Positions 24,919 through 36,800 of a stretch of DNA of 47,731 nucleotides are shown in pieces. The notes below the pieces were generated by a model. The model saw only the letters and a program-made list of their open reading frames with translations. It had not been told where the DNA came from and ran no database searches. Numbering within the stretch: the stretch's first letter is position 1; every line of letters starts with the position of its first letter. The stretch covers positions 1 through 47,731 of the forward strand of contig CAKPPW010000008.1 of NCBI GenBank assembly GCA_934177995.1, written 5' to 3'. This DNA comes from an uncultured Bacilli bacterium (GTDB lineage: Bacteria; Bacillota_I; Bacilli_A; RF39; UBA660). Both the position numbers and the translations under genes were made by a program.

Positions 24919-27900
24919 GTGAAAAAAGCAATAATTGTAGCAACAACTATACTAATTGTTTTTATTCTTATTTACTTTAATAATTATTCTTTTATTAGAA
25001 CCTTTGATGTTTCAGGATATGTATTTAACAATGATAATATTACAGATAATTTGATGAATGGAAAAACAAGATCAAATAAGAAATTATCATATAGCTCAGT
25101 TCATACGAATGATATATTATATTCTTCTAGAGGTAATTATTATATTGGAGAAAGAAATAAAAAACAAATAAATAGTAATTATCCAGTTGTTAGTAAAGAT
25201 GGTAGTGAAGTAGTAATTATTAATGATGTAGGAAATTTAGTTGATAGTAAATGGAATAAGATTACAACTGTAAAGAATACTATTGTTTCTAATAAATTTT
25301 TATATAATGAAACAGATTATGAAAGAGCAGATAGTAGTACTTACTTATTTATAGAACTTGATAATGGTATCTATATTAACCTAGATAGTATAAATATAAA
25401 TATTAACGATAAAGATAATAAATTACCAACTAATTCATTTATATACTTTTCTACTAATTATTTAAGATATTATTATTTAAGTGGTGATAAGTATATTTAT
25501 AAAGAAATAGGCGGATTAGATCATACTGGTACAGTAACAATTAATAATAAAATAATTACTTATGATAAACTTTTAAAAAAACTAGGACTAATAGATAAAG
25601 AAAAAACTGATAATACAACTATTAATAATGATAAAGAAAAAACTGAAACTAAAGTGCCACTTGAAGATAAAGATGCTCCTAGTACTGTTAAAGAAGGAGA
25701 AACCGTTATTTATGTAAAACCAACCGCTAAACTTAAGAATTTAAAGGGAAATATTTATTCTGTTAAAGCAGATCTAGAGATAAGTGACACTGCAAGTAGA
25801 ATAAGTAAGATGCCAACATTAGAATTTTATATTGGAAATAGCTTGTATGTTAGAAAGACATTTGGTACTGAAGGTACAATTGAAGTTTCTGGCTTAAAAC
25901 CACAAACTGAATATAATGTAAAAGCATATTTCGAATACAAGAATGAAAAGGATCAATTAGTTAGAAGTAATATAGGTGAATTTAAAGTTTCTACCTTAGA
26001 TATTTCCAATGTAGAAAAACTTAAATTATCTATTGATAATATTAAAACTTATCCAAACTATGCAGAGATTAATAATATTAGATTAGATAATAAAGAAACA
26101 GATGAAGTACTAAAAGGATTGAAGTCATTACAACTTAGTATTGGCAAAAATAATTATCAGATTAGTACATCATTGATTAGAAAATTGGTTAAGTTAGATC
26201 CAATAAATTATTCTACAGCTAAAACATTAAAAAGTAATACAAAATATGATTTAAAATTTATAGCAACTGATATAGTTGGTAATGAATTAGAAATTGAATA
26301 TGATGATATATCATTTAAGACTTTAAAAGAGAAACCTAGTTTTAGCATGAAAGTAATTAGTACTGATATTGATAAAGCAAAAGTATCATTTGAAGTAACT
26401 AACCGTGATAATATTGCTATTAGCAATTTAAGATATATTTTAACTGATGTTGATAAACAAGTGATATATGATGGTAAAGTTCCAGATGATAAAATACTTA
26501 CTTTTGAAAACCTGGATGCAAGTCAGGTATATAAAGTTTACTTATATGGCGATTATGATTTGGAAGATGGAAAAGGTATACAAAAAGACTTAACTTTATG
26601 TGAGGGTAAGTTTACAACCAATCCTATTTCATCACTTGGGTATCCCCGCTTAAAACTTACAAAAAATGAAATAACAAGTAGTAGTGCATCGTATAATGTT
26701 ACATTAGATATTGAAAGTACCAATGATAAATTAATTGAATTAATATCATCCATGAAAATAGATGTAATAGATAGTACTGATGATTCTACTTATAAATCAT
26801 TTAATATAGAATCACTAGAGATGGAACAATTTAAAGCAGGAAGTATTTATAATCTGGATATTAATGATTTATTATCTAACCATAACTATTATTTTGAAAT
26901 TACTACTTATGTAAAATTAGGTAACAAAACATATGAACTTACAACACTATTTAATATCAAAGATTTTACTACTCTAAAAGTAGATGCTACTGTCCAAATT
27001 ATAAATAAATTTACAACTGAAAACTTAATAGACTTTGATGTTAGAATTGAAGATGTAGATGGAGCTATAGCTTCTGATAAAGTTTATTTGGAGGTAAGAG
27101 ATAGAACTGGTAATTTAGTTTATATTGATGCTCTAAAAATTAATAATGAATATCAAAGAATTACTATTGATAAATTAGAGGCTAATGAAACCTATACATT
27201 TAAGTATACGGTTGAAGAGTATAATATTGGCTTTGATAATAGTACTTTTGAAGATAATAAAACTTTATATACAGAAGATATTGTTACCTCTATTGGATTA
27301 TATGGTACAGTAGAAATTGATAGTCTATTAAATCAAATAACTAGTAAGAATATATTTGATATAAATAATAATAAAAGATGGAAAAGTAATGGAGGATATG
27401 ATAAAGCAAGAAGAGAAATTGTTGATGATGTAACTTTTTCTTTGGGAGCCAAAAATGGCTATAGAACTTACTTTTATTATTTACCAGAATATGTTGGTAA
27501 GACAGTAACTGTATCATTTGAAGCTAAATATAAAGACAATAATACAAAACCATTTTATATATCAAATAGCAGTAGTAATAATGCTGCTAGTACACAAGTA
27601 ACTGGTATTAACTCTAAAGAGTTTAAAGCATTTTCTGTAAAATATAAAATGAGTAGCCCATATATTGCAATTACTATTCGTGAAAATTCTGGTGAGAATA
27701 ATATTACTACAGTATTGTTTAAAAACTTCCAAATAGAAGTTGGTGATAAGAAAACTAGTTACGAAAAGTATAAAGATAAAGAAAATTATATGGCAACTAT
27801 TATTACTAATATAACTGATTCTAAAAGTGAAATTACTAAAGATGACTATAACTATTATTTAAGATATTATAAAAATAATAAGTTAGTTGATACTGAAGCT

Positions 27901-30900
27901 TTTAAGATGGATGAAAGCGGAAATGTAATTGATGCTGTTAATAAGCACGAGATTGAAAAGTCAGCTAATTATGAAATTAAATTAAGTGTAAGAATTAGAG
28001 GAAGATTTTATGATTTAAATAGTGTTGAATTTACCAGTGAAGATGAAATAAGAACTATTCATAACGTAAAAGAATTTTTTGCAATTCATACTAGTGGTAA
28101 TTATCTTGTAAGTGAAGACCTTGATTTTACTGATTGTACGAGTAATGTTTCTGAATTTAATGGAACAATTGATTTTCAAGGTCATAAATTGATAAGAACC
28201 TTATTTAGAGAGGGAAATAATAATGGTAGTACTTCAACTTCTCTTATTTCTAATTTAAAAAGCAAGGGTGTTTTGAAAAATTTAGATATTCATTATTATT
28301 ATAATAAAGATATTGCACATGGTGATTTTTATGGTCTTGTTTACTATAATTATGGAGCTATTTCTAATTTAAAAATTACACTTGAACAGTCTTATAAACA
28401 GGCAAATGTTACTAATAGTTTTATTAGTCATGTTAATTATGGTACTATTGAGAATTTTGCTATACATTTAAAAGTTCCTTTATATGGGGCCCGCGGAGTT
28501 AATGCTGGTAGTTATCATAATTATGGGACTCTTAAAAATGGATACTTGTATGGTGAACCAATAGACGGACGTGGACTTGATAATACTGCTCTTGACGTTA
28601 GACGATTAGGCGGTTTTGGATCAAATGCCAGTGAGAATTCTTACGTTTCTAATGTCTTTACTACAGTACCTATTCTTATTGATGAAACACAATCTAATAT
28701 AGGATATCAAAATGAAGTTGGTACAATGTTTCCAAACATTACAAGAACTATTATAAGAAATGCTTATTCGTATACTTCAGGTAGTTCCTCTATAAAGAAT
28801 TTTAGACAGCTATCACATGATGCCAATATATATAGTGGTACAGTCAATGCTAAAAATTTATACTATGCAGATGATGAATTTTATTCAGGAAGTTATTCTA
28901 ATAGAATTTCCAAACTTTCTCTTCGAGATGAAAATTTTCAAGAAAAGATTCTTAATAGTTCAGGAGCCTTTAATGTTAAAGATTATGTGAAGTATGGCTA
29001 TTATCCTCAACTTAATTGGCCTAGTGTTATGCCTAAACAAGATTATATTGAATTACCTCAAGTTACAGATGCAGATTTGATTGATATCTTAACTGTAGAT
29101 GAGGTAGAAGATGGTGATGAAGAAGCAAAAGTTACAGTCACTTTAAATAATCCAGCCGGTGAGAAAATAACAGATATTCAAATTGCCAATATTTCTACCA
29201 CAATTCTTAGTCAGTCATGGTCTTTAGGCAAAACTAAACTTGTATTTAGAGCTTATAATCCAATTGCCTTTGTTTCAAAATATAGCGTAAGAAAAATAGT
29301 TTATAAAACTGCAACTAATAGCACTTATTCAAGAGATTTTACCGAAAAAGAACGTATAATTGATTTTGATGTTTACCGAAAGATTACAAATATTGATGAA
29401 TTTAATAAAATTGCCTCTAAACCTACAGAAAATTACCGATTGTATGCAGATCTTGATTTTATAAATAAGACTGTAACTCCAATTAGTAATTTTAAAGGTA
29501 AATTTGATGGTAATAATCACACAATTTCAAACATAAGAATAGAAAATGGTAATCCTATATTTTATCAACTTACTGGTGGAACAATTAAAAATTTATTTGT
29601 AGAAAATTATCGTAATCTATCATATGCTAGTCATGTTGGTTTTATAGGTTTGGTTCAGGAATCAGCAGATGTAGAAAATGTACACTTAAAAGGTGTTACT
29701 TTATATGGATCCTATAGAGTTGGTGGTTTAGCCGCTTATACTAACAACTCTACCATTAGTAATTGCTCTGTAACTGATATAAAAGTTTATATTAAAGATG
29801 AAAATCATAAGTCATATGAAGGACGAATTGGTGGATTTGTTGGTGAGAATACTACTACTATAATTGAAAATAGTTTTGTTCATGGACTTGATATGAATGT
29901 TACACAAGCTTTTGCTACCTATGGTGTAGGAGGATTTATTGGTAGAAACAACTCAGGATATGTTTATAATTCATATGCAGAAGGTATGCTTAATACAAAT
30001 ACATTAGAAGTAGGAGGAATAGTAGGTTATAACTCCGGTTATATTTCAAAAGTGATCAGTGCAGTTGATGTTTATACACAGCAAGATTCATTAGGAGGAG
30101 TTGTAGGGTATAGTACTAATGATTTTGTCTCAAATACTTTAGTGGTAGGAGATGTATTTAGTAGTAAAAAGAGTAATAATCAAGGTCGTACAATTGGTAA
30201 TAGAACTGCAATTAATTCAAATTATGCTTGGAGTGAACAATTACTAAATGGTCTTATTTCTACTCAAGCAAATGGTGATATTTTAATTACTTCAGAGGAA
30301 TTAACCCATGAACTTAATTATCAGAGTTTAATTCAATTAGGAGAAGAGTTTAATTATAGTAAATTACTTGCTAAAAACGGTCACAATATTTTGCCTAAAT
30401 TAACTTATAAAAATAGTGATAAATTATTACCTAATCAGGAAGATATAGAGTTTTATTCAAGTGATTTTAAAATAAAAGAAATTACGACTAGTAAAACAGT
30501 AAATACTGCCATTATTAATCTTAGTATTAACAATCCAGATGATTTTGAAATCAAGAATATCAATTTTAACGATATGGAAATTATGTCTGTTAATAAAAAT
30601 ATTAATTTGGATGGGGAAACAATATATGAAGTAACTGCTAAACCAATCCATTATTATGATAGTTATCTAATTAATGAAGTTGAATATGTTAGCAATGGTA
30701 AAACTAAAAAAACAAGTTTTGGAGCTAAAATAGATTTATCCTTTTATAAAGATATTTCTAAATATGAAGATTGGCAGAATATTAGTACTGATCTATTTGA
30801 AAATTATAGATTGATTGCCGATATAGATTTTAGTGGAAAGACTAATGTTAAAACAAATGTTAATATAAATAGACTTGAAGGTACAGATGGTGGTCATACT

Positions 30901-33711
30901 TTAAGTAATATTACGGTCAAATTTAATAAAGCAGGTCAAGGGCTTATTGATACTATTGCCGCTAATATTTCTGACGTTAATTTTACTAATATTAATATTA
31001 GTAATAGTGGTAGTGGCAATTACTCTGGTGTCGTTAATTATCTTAATGGTAATATGGAAAATGTTAATTTTAATAATGTTACTGTTAACGCTCCTAATAT
31101 TTCTTATGTTGGTATAGTTGCTCTTAATCTTGCTCAAGACATTCGTACTATTAATATGTCGTTAATAAATGTTAGTGGTAATTCTTATATAGGAGGATTT
31201 ATAGGACGTACAAGATATTTTGATATAAAAGATGCAAATCTAAGTAATATTAAAATTAATGCTAATGGAAGCTATGTAGGAGGATTTATTGGTTATTCAG
31301 ATTGGATAAATGATCCCACAGTATTTAACATAAACGGAGAAAATATTAATGTTAATGCTAATAATGGAAGCTATGTAGGAGGATTATTTGGACAAGCTAC
31401 AGGAAGTAATTGTTCTATTACAGATAGTGAAGTACTAGGATATAGAAATGTTGGAGGTATGTATGGTCAATCAAATTCTAGAAATGTAACTAGAGTAGTG
31501 GTTAGAAATACTAATGTTACAGCTAGATCAAATACTATTGGTGGAATAGCTGGGTATTCTGAGAATATAAGTAATGCCTATTTTGCAAATGGTCATATAA
31601 CTGGTACCACTACCGATTCATCTAATGTAGGAGGAATTACTGGTAATGGAGGATGGACAATTTCCTCTTCTACAGTAGTTGATTCAATTATTGAATCAAA
31701 AGGTGACAATGTAGGAGGAATAAAAGGAAAACTTTCCTATGGAAATGTATCTGTTGTTGGAGTTTATAATACCAGTATTACTGGTCGTAATAGAGTAGGG
31801 GGAATTGTAGGAACTCACGAAAGTGTAACTAATACACTTCAATATGCAACTTCTAATGCCACAGTTACTGCTACAGGTAGTTTTGCTGGCGGAATCTTAG
31901 GATATGCTGCAAACATGAATACAACCGAACAAATATATAAAATTTATGTTCATCATAACTTAGTTGAAGGAGGAACAATTACTGCATCTAGTTATGCAGG
32001 AGGGTTAATTGGCTATGCTGAAAAGATGTTGTTTAATGGACATTTTTACAGTAATTATGTAGATTGTGATGTTACTTCTAGTGGCCCACGTGGATATATA
32101 ATTGGTGGACATGATGACTATGCTGATAGAATTAATAATTTAGCATTATATATAGGAAACAAATCAAATAATGTAGCTGTTACTACTAATGATATCCCTT
32201 CTAATGTTAAATTATACTCGCTAGATGATCTTAAAAATAAATCAAGTTATACTAATATTGGAATTGATAGTAATTTTACCTTTGATAAATTATCTAGTTC
32301 AAAATATCCAAGTGTAAACTCTACTTATCCAGATGAAAGATACTATAGTGATATGCCAACAGCAGGAAAAACTATTTCAAAACTTTCTCGTAGAAGATTA
32401 AAAGTAGCTTCCTTTGATCCTTTACCAGAAATTAGTGTTTATGCAAGTGATGCAGATAAAATAAATATAGAGTTTAGTAAAGTTGATGATAATGCAACAT
32501 TTACCATTAATAATGAGTCTAAAAAGCTAAATGAACGTACTTATACCTATTACTATAATTTTATAGATGATTTTACTATTTCTATTACCAATGGCATAAG
32601 TACTAAAAAGATTAATATTAAAGCATCTAAGTTGAAAAATAATATAGATGTTATCAAAAATAAATACTATTATATAGAAGAAAAACAAATTACCACGAAT
32701 GATAATGATTTATCTAAACTAAAACTAACAAGTAAATCGGTTTATCCTATTAATATTTACAATAATAGAATATTATATAGTGATGGTAGTATTTATGATT
32801 TAAAAACTAAGAAAAAAAGCATTTCTTCTACTGATAACTTAGTTAATACTGATGGTGTTCCAATGTATAGCTTTAATTATGCTACTGAAAATATTAATAC
32901 ATTTTATAGCTATTCTAATGTAAATGGACAAATAATTGATAAGCAGTTATTTGTTAAAGATAATAAGTTAGAAGTAGTTGATTCAGCACTTAATAATATT
33001 AAAAATAATATATTTGTTAGTAATTATAATGATGATAATTATTTAATATATCTTGGTACTGATGGTTCACTACATAATATAAAAGATAATATTAAGTTTC
33101 CAACTAGATTTAAAAATAGAAATATAAAGGCATTCACTAGTGATATATATAATTCAAGTGATATTATATTTGTGTTATATAATGATGGTAATTATGTAGT
33201 CTTTAACTATAAGACCGGAAAAACAATTATTGAAAATAAAACTAATGCTGAAGATATATTTAGTTATTTTATAAGCAGTTTTTCTAAGGTAAGTACCAAT
33301 AATTCTAAGATTGATGATTATTCTGATAGTAAAGAATTAGAAAGTAAATTAGAAGATAAAACAATTAAAGAGGTATTAAATTCTACTACTAGTAATGATA
33401 GTACTAAAGTTAATAGTATTACTTCTACTTATTCATCAATTTATAATCCAGTTACTAGTAAGTATGAAGTATATGAAATACCTGTAAATGATTCGTCAAT
33501 ACCATCTGATGTTATAGACAAATTATCTAGTCCTAGTACTAATTATGTTATAGAAAGTAACTCTAAACTTAATAATTATTACTTTGGAATTGGTAGAACT
33601 AAGAAGAATATCTTACTATCGGTAGGTATAATTATGAGCTCATTAATAGCTGGAATTATATTACTACTTATTATAATTAGAAGACAAAGTAAAAGGCAGA
33701 AATCTTTATAA
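24919..33711 (+). CDS. Giant double-anchored surface protein with FN3-like, jelly-roll, M26_N-like and GLUG regions
   Basis: 2930 aa. Order seen: N-terminal membrane anchor (~4-21); beta-rich membrane-proximal module (~25-225); low-complexity D/N/K/T linker (~226-265); about five FN3-like domains (~266-800); a jelly-roll/carbohydrate-binding-like domain (~808-957, ending IEVGDKKTSYEKY); three copies of the NYRL.ADIDFS..F.G..DG..HTI element (near 1060, 1494 and 1949) like the N-terminal region of M26 IgA1-protease/ZmpC proteins, the last two followed by GLUG repeats (VGG(F/I/L)(I/V)G) at ~1580-1760 and ~2000-2395; a beta-propeller-like region (~2577-2790); and a C-terminal membrane helix (~2898-2920) followed by RRQSKRQK. 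No HExxH exists, so it is not itself an M26 protease. The start is GTG with AGGGTGAT upstream. It probably loops out of the cell with both ends anchored. Confidence 0.85.
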   Translation: MKKAIIVATTILIVFILIYFNNYSFIRTFDVSGYVFNNDNITDNLMNGKTRSNKKLSYSSVHTNDILYSSRGNYYIGERNKKQINSNYPVVSKDGSEVVIINDVGNLVDSKWNKITTVKNTIVSNKFLYNETDYERADSSTYLFIELDNGIYINLDSINININDKDNKLPTNSFIYFSTNYLRYYYLSGDKYIYKEIGGLDHTGTVTINNKIITYDKLLKKLGLIDKEKTDNTTINNDKEKTETKVPLEDKDAPSTVKEGETVIYVKPTAKLKNLKGNIYSVKADLEISDTASRISKMPTLEFYIGNSLYVRKTFGTEGTIEVSGLKPQTEYNVKAYFEYKNEKDQLVRSNIGEFKVSTLDISNVEKLKLSIDNIKTYPNYAEINNIRLDNKETDEVLKGLKSLQLSIGKNNYQISTSLIRKLVKLDPINYSTAKTLKSNTKYDLKFIATDIVGNELEIEYDDISFKTLKEKPSFSMKVISTDIDKAKVSFEVTNRDNIAISNLRYILTDVDKQVIYDGKVPDDKILTFENLDASQVYKVYLYGDYDLEDGKGIQKDLTLCEGKFTTNPISSLGYPRLKLTKNEITSSSASYNVTLDIESTNDKLIELISSMKIDVIDSTDDSTYKSFNIESLEMEQFKAGSIYNLDINDLLSNHNYYFEITTYVKLGNKTYELTTLFNIKDFTTLKVDATVQIINKFTTENLIDFDVRIEDVDGAIASDKVYLEVRDRTGNLVYIDALKINNEYQRITIDKLEANETYTFKYTVEEYNIGFDNSTFEDNKTLYTEDIVTSIGLYGTVEIDSLLNQITSKNIFDINNNKRWKSNGGYDKARREIVDDVTFSLGAKNGYRTYFYYLPEYVGKTVTVSFEAKYKDNNTKPFYISNSSSNNAASTQVTGINSKEFKAFSVKYKMSSPYIAITIRENSGENNITTVLFKNFQIEVGDKKTSYEKYKDKENYMATIITNITDSKSEITKDDYNYYLRYYKNNKLVDTEAFKMDESGNVIDAVNKHEIEKSANYEIKLSVRIRGRFYDLNSVEFTSEDEIRTIHNVKEFFAIHTSGNYLVSEDLDFTDCTSNVSEFNGTIDFQGHKLIRTLFREGNNNGSTSTSLISNLKSKGVLKNLDIHYYYNKDIAHGDFYGLVYYNYGAISNLKITLEQSYKQANVTNSFISHVNYGTIENFAIHLKVPLYGARGVNAGSYHNYGTLKNGYLYGEPIDGRGLDNTALDVRRLGGFGSNASENSYVSNVFTTVPILIDETQSNIGYQNEVGTMFPNITRTIIRNAYSYTSGSSSIKNFRQLSHDANIYSGTVNAKNLYYADDEFYSGSYSNRISKLSLRDENFQEKILNSSGAFNVKDYVKYGYYPQLNWPSVMPKQDYIELPQVTDADLIDILTVDEVEDGDEEAKVTVTLNNPAGEKITDIQIANISTTILSQSWSLGKTKLVFRAYNPIAFVSKYSVRKIVYKTATNSTYSRDFTEKERIIDFDVYRKITNIDEFNKIASKPTENYRLYADLDFINKTVTPISNFKGKFDGNNHTISNIRIENGNPIFYQLTGGTIKNLFVENYRNLSYASHVGFIGLVQESADVENVHLKGVTLYGSYRVGGLAAYTNNSTISNCSVTDIKVYIKDENHKSYEGRIGGFVGENTTTIIENSFVHGLDMNVTQAFATYGVGGFIGRNNSGYVYNSYAEGMLNTNTLEVGGIVGYNSGYISKVISAVDVYTQQDSLGGVVGYSTNDFVSNTLVVGDVFSSKKSNNQGRTIGNRTAINSNYAWSEQLLNGLISTQANGDILITSEELTHELNYQSLIQLGEEFNYSKLLAKNGHNILPKLTYKNSDKLLPNQEDIEFYSSDFKIKEITTSKTVNTAIINLSINNPDDFEIKNINFNDMEIMSVNKNINLDGETIYEVTAKPIHYYDSYLINEVEYVSNGKTKKTSFGAKIDLSFYKDISKYEDWQNISTDLFENYRLIADIDFSGKTNVKTNVNINRLEGTDGGHTLSNITVKFNKAGQGLIDTIAANISDVNFTNINISNSGSGNYSGVVNYLNGNMENVNFNNVTVNAPNISYVGIVALNLAQDIRTINMSLINVSGNSYIGGFIGRTRYFDIKDANLSNIKINANGSYVGGFIGYSDWINDPTVFNINGENINVNANNGSYVGGLFGQATGSNCSITDSEVLGYRNVGGMYGQSNSRNVTRVVVRNTNVTARSNTIGGIAGYSENISNAYFANGHITGTTTDSSNVGGITGNGGWTISSSTVVDSIIESKGDNVGGIKGKLSYGNVSVVGVYNTSITGRNRVGGIVGTHESVTNTLQYATSNATVTATGSFAGGILGYAANMNTTEQIYKIYVHHNLVEGGTITASSYAGGLIGYAEKMLFNGHFYSNYVDCDVTSSGPRGYIIGGHDDYADRINNLALYIGNKSNNVAVTTNDIPSNVKLYSLDDLKNKSSYTNIGIDSNFTFDKLSSSKYPSVNSTYPDERYYSDMPTAGKTISKLSRRRLKVASFDPLPEISVYASDADKINIEFSKVDDNATFTINNESKKLNERTYTYYYNFIDDFTISITNGISTKKINIKASKLKNNIDVIKNKYYYIEEKQITTNDNDLSKLKLTSKSVYPINIYNNRILYSDGSIYDLKTKKKSISSTDNLVNTDGVPMYSFNYATENINTFYSYSNVNGQIIDKQLFVKDNKLEVVDSALNNIKNNIFVSNYNDDNYLIYLGTDGSLHNIKDNIKFPTRFKNRNIKAFTSDIYNSSDIIFVLYNDGNYVVFNYKTGKTIIENKTNAEDIFSYFISSFSKVSTNNSKIDDYSDSKELESKLEDKTIKEVLNSTTSNDSTKVNSITSTYSSIYNPVTSKYEVYEIPVNDSSIPSDVIDKLSSPSTNYVIESNSKLNNYYFGIGRTKKNILLSVGIIMSSLIAGIILLLIIIRRQSKRQKSL

Positions 33712-33800
33712 GTTTTTTGCTTTTTTTATGCTTGTTTGATATACTATGTATAGAATATAAGATGATAAGTAAAATGATTTGAAAGAGAGAATTGATTTCT

Positions 33801-36800
33801 ATGAAAAAAGGTTTTTTAATTGTTATTCCAGTTTTAGTAGTCACTATTATAATGTTTAGTTTTGGGCTTCAAGTATATAAAAATAGATTTATTAAATTTG
33901 ATAGTAGTGGGCATGTTATTGCAAAAGTTAGTGAGTCATCGACTAAAAAGTATTTCTTTACAAAAGATAGTAAATACAGAATTTTAGATGACAAAGTCAA
34001 TATTGAAACTACAAAAAAAGAAAGTGTATCAATTCCTACAGAAACATTTATTCATTATGATGATGGATCAATCTCAACGTTTTCTAAGTCTGCTATTTTA
34101 GATTTAAATGACTTAAGTAAAAAGACTTATAACTACTATAATATTTATCCTGGAACCGTTTTTACTAAAAATAGTACAAACTATACAGTTACCTATCTAG
34201 ATAAAAGGTTAAATTTTAATAACTTTTTGTTAAAAATATCTGATACTAAGTATATGATAATTGGTAATAAGATGGAACTTCAAATAGGAGATATAAAAAA
34301 AACAATTGAAAATAATTATTTAGAAGTTAGTTATCTTGAGGGAAATATTATTAAACTTGAAAATCAAGGAGTCTCTTATCAAAATATTAGTAGTGATGTT
34401 ACTATTACAATTGGAGATATAGTAATTGATTTTTCTGGCAAGAATATTTATCTTAAAGGAGAAAGAAAACTTTCTTTAGGAGAAATTACCATTGACTCTG
34501 ATGATAATATTGAAATTAATAAAGAAGAAAATTCTACTATTACAGATAAATATAAAAAAGATAATCAAGATAACAAAACAAATGAAAATGAATCTAACAA
34601 CAGTAGTAAAAATAATCATGAAAAATTACCTTCAATTAATAATGGTATTATAAATACTGATGATGATAGTATAGAAGAAATAATTGATTCAGCAAGTAGA
34701 ATAAAGGATGCAGAATTCACAGTTACTGAAATGGATGTTACATCAAATAGATTAAGAGCAGAAATAACAGTATCAGATAAAGAAGCAGTGCTAGAAGGTG
34801 ATATGTCAGTTAAAATTGTTGAAACCGGTACCAATAAAATAGTTTATGAAACTACCGTAGAGGCTGGAACAAATAGTTTTGACGTTGAAAGTGAAGCTTT
34901 ACAACCAGAAACTAATTATATATTAATTGTTAATTCTAACTATAGTAAAAATGAAGTTCAGTTTAACAAAGATTTTATTCAAAAAACATTCATGACAGAG
35001 CCAATTGGTATTAGTTTAGAAAAAAATTATATAAGTGATGATAGCTTAGAAGTTAGTATTAATAAAACAGATTATTGTAATATTTTAAGTTTAAAAGCAA
35101 CTCTAAAAGATAAAAATGGAGGCATTATTTCTACTAATGATGTTGTTTTAAATGATAGTGAAACAGCACTTACCTTTAATAAATTAACTCATAATAGTAA
35201 ATATACTGTTGAATTATCAAATTTTGTATATAAAGATGCTGTAGTATCTAGTGACTTCACAATGAGTAAAACATTTACTACTTTAAAAAGTAAACCTACT
35301 TATGGTAGTACCTCATTTTCTATAAACAAGAAAAATGGTGAATTTAGCATGATCTTAAAAAATATTTCTGACCCAGATAATGGAGTTACTTCTTATAGAT
35401 ATGAAGTATATGATGCTAGAAATATTGCTGCTGGTGATAATACTCCACTTGCTACTATTAACAAGACTGATACTTCGTCAGCTACTTTAAAAATAAATGA
35501 CTCTGATGTTAAAAGAGGAGTTCCTTATGTATTTAGAGTAGTGATTGTATTCAATGATAATGATAAAGAATATGAATATGTTACAGATCTAAGTGATGTT
35601 ATGAAGATGGATGGAGTTAAGTATCCAACTGTTAGTTTTGAAAAGGAAAAAGTTACATTTGAAAGAATTGTTGGTAGAATTATAATTAATGATGATGGTA
35701 ATACTATAAATTTGGATGATGGTTCAGTTATAACTATTACATATACTGATTCTGTTGGAGTTAGTAAAACTATCACTTCGAGTGGTAATTTAAATATACC
35801 AATTGATGTTAATAACTTAAGAAGTAATGAAACTTATTCTTTTGCTGTTAGTGCCAAAGTTGACTTACAAGATGGAAATCCAGCTATTGATAATTGTCAT
35901 GTTGGTAGTGTTATTGTTAAGACTGAAGATCCTAATCCGTTTAAACTAATATATAATGTTAGTGAAGCAAGTATTGATTATTCTTTTCGAATTAATGCTC
36001 AATTAATTCCTAATAATGAAAATACAGAGTTAGAAGCAAATACTTTAACAGGTATTCAATTTAATTTATATGAAGGAAAAAGTACCGCAGGAGTATTAAA
36101 AAAATCAATCAAAAAAGTTGATAGAAACTTAGATGAGTATGTTTCAACATTACGTGATGAATATTATGATAATTCATTCACTATCGAGCCTAGTTTATTT
36201 GGACTTAAAAACAGTGATTTATCTTCTGAATATTATACAATTGAAGTAACTGGGGCATATGATTATACAGATTATAAAAATACCTTACCAATAAAAGATA
36301 ATATTATTACTGTTAAGACTAATGGTGTAGTTCCTGATCCACCAGATAATATTAATGATGCTATTGATTTTGAAGTTATTAGAAATAAAGATGCTTCATC
36401 TCCTTATAAAAGAGATGATTTAGATGGTGAAACAATAATTGGCTATAAAATTAGAGCCGGCTATGATAATTCTAAGAAATATGCTAAGAGTATTAACTAT
36501 CAATTAAGGTCAGCTGATGGAAACGTTATAGCAACTAAGAAATATGAAGTACCAGCTTCCGGTGATATTAATTATGTTGAATTTTATTGTAATGATGGAA
36601 AACTACCTGGTACAGAAGTAAATGAGTTTAGACGTGGGGAATCATACTATTTTACGTATACTGCCGATCTTGATTTAGATTTTGATGGTAAAGCAGAAAC
36701 CTCTTATCCTACTGGTGAAATAACTTTAAGAAGCAAAGGAATTAGTCCAGAAAAACAAGAACCACATATTAAATTATATCCATCATCTAGTAATGATACT

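Noticed and set aside
24919..33711. 2930-aa protein as an M26 IgA1-type metalloprotease
   Set aside because: M26_N-like and GLUG parts are present, but no HExxH zinc site exists in the chain and the C terminus is a membrane helix.
33700..33735. Terminator between the two giant surface genes (T-rich sequence after the stop)
   Set aside because: T-runs exist, but I could not draw a convincing stem upstream of them, so I treat the genes as probably co-transcribed.
34616..35776. Several minus-strand frames of 60-90 codons inside the giant surface genes
   Set aside because: They are hydrophobic-looking shadows caused by AT-rich, Asn/Asp-rich codons on the + strand, with no RBS and no family match.
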